Assembly (NCBI GenBank): GCA_025997615.1
Contig: BNUV01000113.1
Span: 1-7,465 of the forward strand
Source of the DNA: Spirochaetia bacterium
Lineage (GTDB): Bacteria > Spirochaetota > Spirochaetia > Treponematales > Breznakiellaceae
DNA length: 7,465 nucleotides
Direction of reading: 5' to 3'
Below, one piece after another: positions 4,821-7,465 of the stretch. How positions within the stretch are numbered: the first letter of the stretch is position 1; every line of letters begins with the position of its first letter. The notes under the pieces are model-generated. The model did no database searches and was not told the origin of the DNA. It worked only from the letters and a program-made list of their open reading frames with translations. The translations under genes were made by a program, and so were the position numbers.

Positions 4821-4986
4821 ATTTTAGAATAATTTTATTTTTTTCTATGATTGTATGATTTTTTATACACTCTATTATGTTTCTTCGCCCTGCATGGATG
4901 CAGGGTAACTGAAAATTTCTAGAGATGTATTCTAGAGTTTCTGTAACATCTATTATTGCAGCATCGGTATATTCAGAAACAAACAT
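4813..4986 (-). pseudogene. degenerate RelE/ParE-type toxin
   Basis: Starts at ATG 4986, one base after the stop of the YefM-type antitoxin, exactly where its toxin belongs. The first 27 residues, MFVSEYTDAAIIDVTETLEY then ISRNFQL, match the RelE/ParE N-terminus (strand, then helix ending EYIS). After that the frame passes through an 18-bp perfect palindrome (4888-4905), continues RRNIIECIKNHTII and stops after 57 residues. Family members are 85-105 residues, so the catalytic C-terminus is missing. Probably inactive. Confidence 0.6.
4888..4905. repeat. 18-bp palindrome
   Basis: CCCTGCAT-GG-ATGCAGGG, a perfect 8-bp stem with a 2-base centre, inside the degenerate toxin frame. It may mark an insertion scar. 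Confidence 0.7.
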
Positions 4987-4987
4987 T

Positions 4988-5251
4988 TCAAAATCCCATT
5001 TTTTCTTTAATTGACTCCATTACTTCTTTTGACGGACGTGTCTTACCATTTTTTACTTGGTCAAGTCCTTCTTCCAGTAAAGAATACAATTGTTGTCGGC
5101 CGTTGAGTAATTCATACGTTTCAATGCTCATTACCGCTAAATCACCGATCCCATTTTTTGTAATAAATACTGGTTCAATGTTCTGATGACAAAATTCAGA
5201 AATTTCACCATATTTATTGCGTAAATCAGCACTTGGCCTAATTGTAGGCAT
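4988..5251 (-). CDS. YefM/Phd-type antitoxin
   Basis: 87 residues. MPTIRPSADLRNKYGEISEF followed by EPVFITKNGIGDLAVMSIET is the standard Phd/YefM fold: N-terminal dimer and operator-binding part with the ITKNGxGDLAVMSxExYE strand-turn, then a flexible C-terminus (residues ~50-87) that wraps the toxin. A five-G ribosome site (5257-5261) precedes ATG 5251, like the vapB at 1213. A near-consensus promoter is upstream. The matching RelE/ParE reading frame follows after 1 nt but is degenerate, so this is an antitoxin left without a working toxin. Confidence 0.9.
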   Translation of the reverse strand: MPTIRPSADLRNKYGEISEFCHQNIEPVFITKNGIGDLAVMSIETYELLNGRQQLYSLLEEGLDQVKNGKTRPSKEVMESIKEKMGF

Positions 5252-5282
5252 TTTTAACCCCCATTAGAATCAATATACCAAT

Positions 5283-5311
5283 ATTATATCAAAAAATTTG
5301 TATGATGTCAA
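5283..5311 (-). promoter_or_regulatory. consensus promoter of the yefM-like gene
   Basis: Minus-strand TTGACA (5306-5311), 17-bp spacer, TATAAT (5283-5288): both hexamers perfect. This is the strongest promoter in the window, driving an antitoxin with a broken partner. Confidence 0.8.
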
Positions 5312-5395
5312 TATAAATTTGCAAAAATCAACGAAATATTTGGGGAAAATCAGCCTATTTTTCTATATTTTTACAAAAAGTTTAGCCCCAATTTC

Positions 5396-5414
5396 ACATA
5401 GCGTATGTTATGCG
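5396..5414 (+). repeat. cassette junction
   Basis: ACATAGC-GTAT-GTTATGCG. The right half opens the HNH cassette. The left flank AGCCCCAATTTC (5384-5395) is not complementary to the start of the preceding unit at 4396, so that unit is a mosaic. Confidence 0.6.
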
Positions 5415-5429
5415 AAGTAAAACCCACTT

Positions 5430-6494
5430 TCAACTAATCTTTCTTAAATTTTTATTGCTTTTATTACTTTTTCCAATATTACATAAATGACATAATGTTT
5501 GATAATTTTCCATCATATCTTTTCCCCCTTTTGACCTTGGAAGAATATGATCAACGTGCAAAATAGCACCGTCAGATGCAGATTTTCCACAAGCGACACA
5601 TTTAAAATCATCTCGTTCAAATACTTGCCATCTGATACCTGCTCTTACAAATTTCGTTTCATCGATATTGACCACAATTTCTTCATTTGAAGATTTTAAC
5701 TTGGTATTTTCAATGTCAGGATATTCGTTACATAAGCGATTAATGTCTATTTTTGAAACTAATTCTCTAAAATTATCTGTTTTACCTTGTGCGATTTGCA
5801 ATAATGAATAATAAATCGGGAAGAATACAACAAATGAATTCACAAGAGAATTTAGATCATTATAGTCCAAGGGAAATTTTAATGCCTTTCTAAAGAAAAG
5901 TCGGTAGTAATAATAGTTTTTTTTATAGTCCCTTAGTATTTCTGAAAAAGGTCTGATCGTTTTACTATTTTCATCGATATAAAAAGACGGTGCCATTTTG
6001 GTAATAGCTTGTATTGTTTGTATATACTCAATATGTTCTAACAAAAAATCAAAGTATTGTTCATAAGATTCTTTAGTGTACTTCAGAGCGTATCTAACCG
6101 GATCGAAAAGGAGCTCTAATCCATCTTTGTCAAATGCATATCCAATAATATACGGAATAATTTTTGTTGGTTTACTATCTTCACGTTTAAATCCATTCCA
6201 AATCGGTAACCGTGAACCACCAAGCCCAATAAAAGCATAATCATAATCAACTTTTAAAGTATTATCCCTTTTTTCTCTGAAATTCGGCGCAGAATGTATA
6301 ATTGATTTCTCATTAAAGACCTCAATATTATTGATTTTTCTAATACGTGATAATGTTTCTTCCAATAGAACATTTAATTTTGGAAGAATTGAATATTTTA
6401 TTGCTTTTGCCTTCAATAACAGGTCGTCTGTTAATCGAAATAATGTAGCATCCTCTGAATCTAATACAATATTCTCTAAATTTGCTTTGTCCAT
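5430..6494 (-). CDS. HNH endonuclease with uncharacterised N-terminal domain
   Basis: 354 residues. The C-terminal ~70 residues form an HNH nuclease: RWQVFERDDFKCVACGK gives the first zinc pair C299/C302, HVDHILPRSKGG holds the catalytic H316 preceded by D315, N330 follows in MENYQTL, and C335/C338 plus N339 in LCHLCNIGK complete the zinc knuckle and motif. All key residues are present, as in McrA-like and other DNA-cutting HNH proteins. Residues 1-280 are not recognised. They are Tyr/Phe/Lys rich, mostly helical in appearance, with a conserved-looking SRLPIWNGF at 94-102 and IIGYAFDKDGLELLFDP at 116-132. No membrane segment or signal peptide is seen. The domain could sense DNA, nucleotide or phage components. 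A role in restriction or phage defence is inference from the architecture and the cassette setting. Confidence 0.85.
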   Translation of the reverse strand: MDKANLENIVLDSEDATLFRLTDDLLLKAKAIKYSILPKLNVLLEETLSRIRKINNIEVFNEKSIIHSAPNFREKRDNTLKVDYDYAFIGLGGSRLPIWNGFKREDSKPTKIIPYIIGYAFDKDGLELLFDPVRYALKYTKESYEQYFDFLLEHIEYIQTIQAITKMAPSFYIDENSKTIRPFSEILRDYKKNYYYYRLFFRKALKFPLDYNDLNSLVNSFVVFFPIYYSLLQIAQGKTDNFRELVSKIDINRLCNEYPDIENTKLKSSNEEIVVNIDETKFVRAGIRWQVFERDDFKCVACGKSASDGAILHVDHILPRSKGGKDMMENYQTLCHLCNIGKSNKSNKNLRKIS

Positions 6495-6500
6495 GATTTT

Positions 6501-6528
6501 ATTATACCAGTTTTTTTATATTTTGCAA
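6501..6528 (-). promoter_or_regulatory. promoter of the HNH gene, apparently leaderless
   Basis: Minus-strand TTGCAA (6523-6528), 16-bp spacer, TATAAT (6501-6506). Only 6 nt separate the -10 from ATG 6494, so transcription would begin at or next to the start codon. No Shine-Dalgarno is present, unlike most of the TA antitoxin genes around it. Confidence 0.6.
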
Positions 6529-6549
6529 CACCAGTTTGGGTTTTATTTC

Positions 6550-6568
6550 GCATAACGTATGTTATGTG
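6550..6568 (+). repeat. cassette junction
   Basis: GCATAAC-GTAT-GTTATGTG. It ends the HNH cassette and opens the next one, whose far end lies outside or was lost. Confidence 0.6.
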
Positions 6569-6583
6569 CAGTACCGCCGTACC

Positions 6584-6715
6584 CTATTTTATCTTTCCGT
6601 CTATTATCTTTTTATATAATATTTCTTCCAAATTTCTTCTTCCATCAATTATTGATATTATCTTTATATTTTCTTTTTCTATCTTATAATATATTATCCA
6701 ATGTTCTATGATAAT
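6584..6715 (-). pseudogene. RelE/ParE toxin C-terminal remnant
   Basis: Minus frame ending at TAG 6586-6584 reads IIIEHWIIYYKIEKENIKII then SIIDGRRNLEEILYKKI. The YYKIE...IIxIIDGRRNLEEIL pattern is the C-terminus of RelE/ParE toxins, including the conserved IIDGRR strand. The first half is absent and a stop lies immediately upstream. Confidence 0.65.
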
Positions 6716-6815
6716 TTATGGATACTATTTTAAGCAAATTTATTGCATCCATGATATTCTGGTAATAACCTACATTCATTAAAACAGCCCGTGCTTCTCC
6801 ATTTAATATATTTTT
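6684..6815 (-). pseudogene. Phd/YefM antitoxin internal remnant
   Basis: Minus frame reads ILNGEARAVLMNVGYYQNIM then DAINLLKIVSI before leaving the pattern and stopping at 6684. NGEARAVLMxVxxYxxxxxxIxLLK is the central part of Phd/YefM antitoxins. It lacks its N-terminus, which runs into the 3' end of the vapC at 6803, and its C-terminus, which is joined near 6716 to the RelE remnant. Two deletions have fused three genes here. Confidence 0.65.
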
Positions 6816-7201
6816 ATTTCTTTAATTACTTTTGCCATATACGTAAAATCACTATCATCGTGCAATATAGATAGATTATTTTCTATTGCTATTTCTGCAA
6901 TTATTAAATCTATGGTACTTCTTATGGTTATTCCATTTTCTCTACATTTTATATTCATTAATGCCGCATTTTCATATGATTGTTTACCATATTGTAATTC
7001 ATAAAATGGTAATGTATTTAAATATTCCTCTAAAATATTATATTCAGATTTATCTCTTGCACCTTGTAATAATTCCAAATAAATATGATTATCAATTCCA
7101 TACGGAATATCATTATCAATAATATAGTCCATTTTATTATAGGGCGGCTCCTCGTTCCCTTTGAAATATCCGATTAAAATGGACGTATCTACAATAATCA
7201 T
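6803..7201 (-). CDS. vapC: VapC toxin, PIN-domain RNase
   Basis: 132 residues from ATG 7201. The catalytic acids are all visible: D5 in MIIVDTSILIGYFKG, E43 in YLELLQGARD, D98 in TIRSTIDLIIAEIA, and D115/D116/D118 in ILHDDSDF. The motif order and length are those of an active VapC. The start overlaps the antitoxin stop by one base (TAATG). The last ~4 codons overlap the frame of the Phd remnant, so the original 3' end may have been replaced by the neighbour's DNA. The ending VIKEIKIY is acceptable for the family, and I expect function to be kept. Confidence 0.92.
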   Translation of the reverse strand: MIIVDTSILIGYFKGNEEPPYNKMDYIIDNDIPYGIDNHIYLELLQGARDKSEYNILEEYLNTLPFYELQYGKQSYENAALMNIKCRENGITIRSTIDLIIAEIAIENNLSILHDDSDFTYMAKVIKEIKIY

Positions 7202-7401
7202 TATATTTCCCTCATTTTTTTATAATCATAGTCTTTACTGAAATGTAGTTTCCCTTTCAATTCTTTTAGATTTTTTCTTTTCCTGTTATTTACATACTCC
7301 TGTAATGCAACTTCAATTAATTCCCTTTTAGTAGAAACAGCCTGAGAAAATTTAAAGGCTTCTTCTACCAATTCATCGTTTAAAACAACATTTGTCCTCA
7401 T
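7201..7401 (-). CDS. vapB: VapB antitoxin
   Basis: 66 residues from ATG 7401. An earlier in-frame start at 7431 is rejected because it lies within the promoter, and GGAGG (7408-7412) precedes 7401. MRTNVVLNDELVEEAFKFSQ is the ribbon-helix-helix N-terminus, a helix (STKRELIEVALQEYV) follows, and the basic linker leads to the toxin-binding tail KLHFSKDYDYKKMREI. It has the same MRTxxxLxDxLxxEA plan as the partial antitoxin at 1-152 but a different sequence. It is coupled to vapC by a one-base overlap. Confidence 0.92.
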   Translation of the reverse strand: MRTNVVLNDELVEEAFKFSQAVSTKRELIEVALQEYVNNRKRKNLKELKGKLHFSKDYDYKKMREI

Positions 7402-7412
7402 TTCTATCCTCC

Positions 7413-7448
7413 AATACACATTATAATACACATCAAATGATTAGTCAA
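7413..7448 (-). promoter_or_regulatory. vapBC promoter with direct-repeat operator
   Basis: Minus-strand TTGACT (7443-7448), 17-bp spacer, TATAAT (7420-7425). On the plus strand AATACACAT occurs twice (7413-7421 and 7425-7433), 12 bp apart and overlapping the -10. Ribbon-helix-helix antitoxins commonly bind such short repeats, so this is a likely autoregulatory operator. Confidence 0.75.
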
Positions 7449-7465
7449 GTGGTTTTTTATCTTTT

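Larger units (their letters stand above)
5407..6556. mobile_element. cassette carrying the HNH nuclease gene
   Basis: The first 19 bases (GTTATGCGAAGTAAAACCC, 5407-5425) and the reverse complement of the last 19 (6538-6556) agree at 18 positions. It holds one gene on the minus strand with its own promoter. The gene fills the cassette almost end to end. Confidence 0.65.

Noticed and set aside
4956..7122. Plus-strand frames at 4956-5186, 6331-6555 and 6886-7122
   Set aside because: Antisense to the yefM-like, HNH and vapC genes, with no ribosome site.

Overview
This 7.5 kb window is a string of small cassettes. Almost every one carries, or once carried, a type II toxin-antitoxin (TA) pair. Coding DNA is very A+T rich, while the gaps hold G+C-rich hairpins. 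The recurring gap motif RYVTARC-N4-GTTATRYG looks like the outer core pair (R''/R') of integron attC sites, and one gap (3476-3652) has both the R''/L'' and L'/R' halves. I read the window as the interior of a chromosomal-integron-like cassette array. A low-GC spirochaete of the Treponema type is my best guess, because T. denticola is known to carry such an array, but this is inference. No integrase is in the window.

Layout: 1-152 (-) start of a VapB antitoxin. 153-562 attC-like structured DNA. 562-1352 cassette with an intact VapBC pair on the minus strand. 1353-1642 gene-free structured region. 1733-2177 (+) UPF0175 antitoxin with a frameshift, followed by a DUF3368/PIN toxin cut short inside an attC-like hairpin. 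2342-2969 (+) antitoxin and PIN toxin, with an amber stop in place of a conserved Trp. 3024-3483 a cassette without a gene, holding three ~100-bp repeats that each form two hairpins with compensatory changes. 3476-3652 full attC-like site. 3751-4367 (+) intact antitoxin/VapC pair. 4396-5402 mosaic of TA fragments plus an intact YefM/Phd-type antitoxin and an inverted piece of attC-type hairpin. 5407-6556 cassette with a minus-strand HNH endonuclease under an apparently leaderless promoter. 6584-6815 fused remnants of a Phd-RelE pair. 6803-7401 (-) intact VapBC pair.

Several cassettes begin with GTTATRYG plus 8-12 cassette-specific bases and end with the near-perfect reverse complement. This gives strong boundaries that do not depend on gene calls. 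Genes lie on both strands and most have their own sigma70-like promoter (spacer 16-18), some overlapping short repeats that could be TA autoregulatory operators. The TA pairs probably act as stabilisers of the array. The HNH protein is a possible defence or restriction effector, and the gene-free hairpin cassette is the least explained element.
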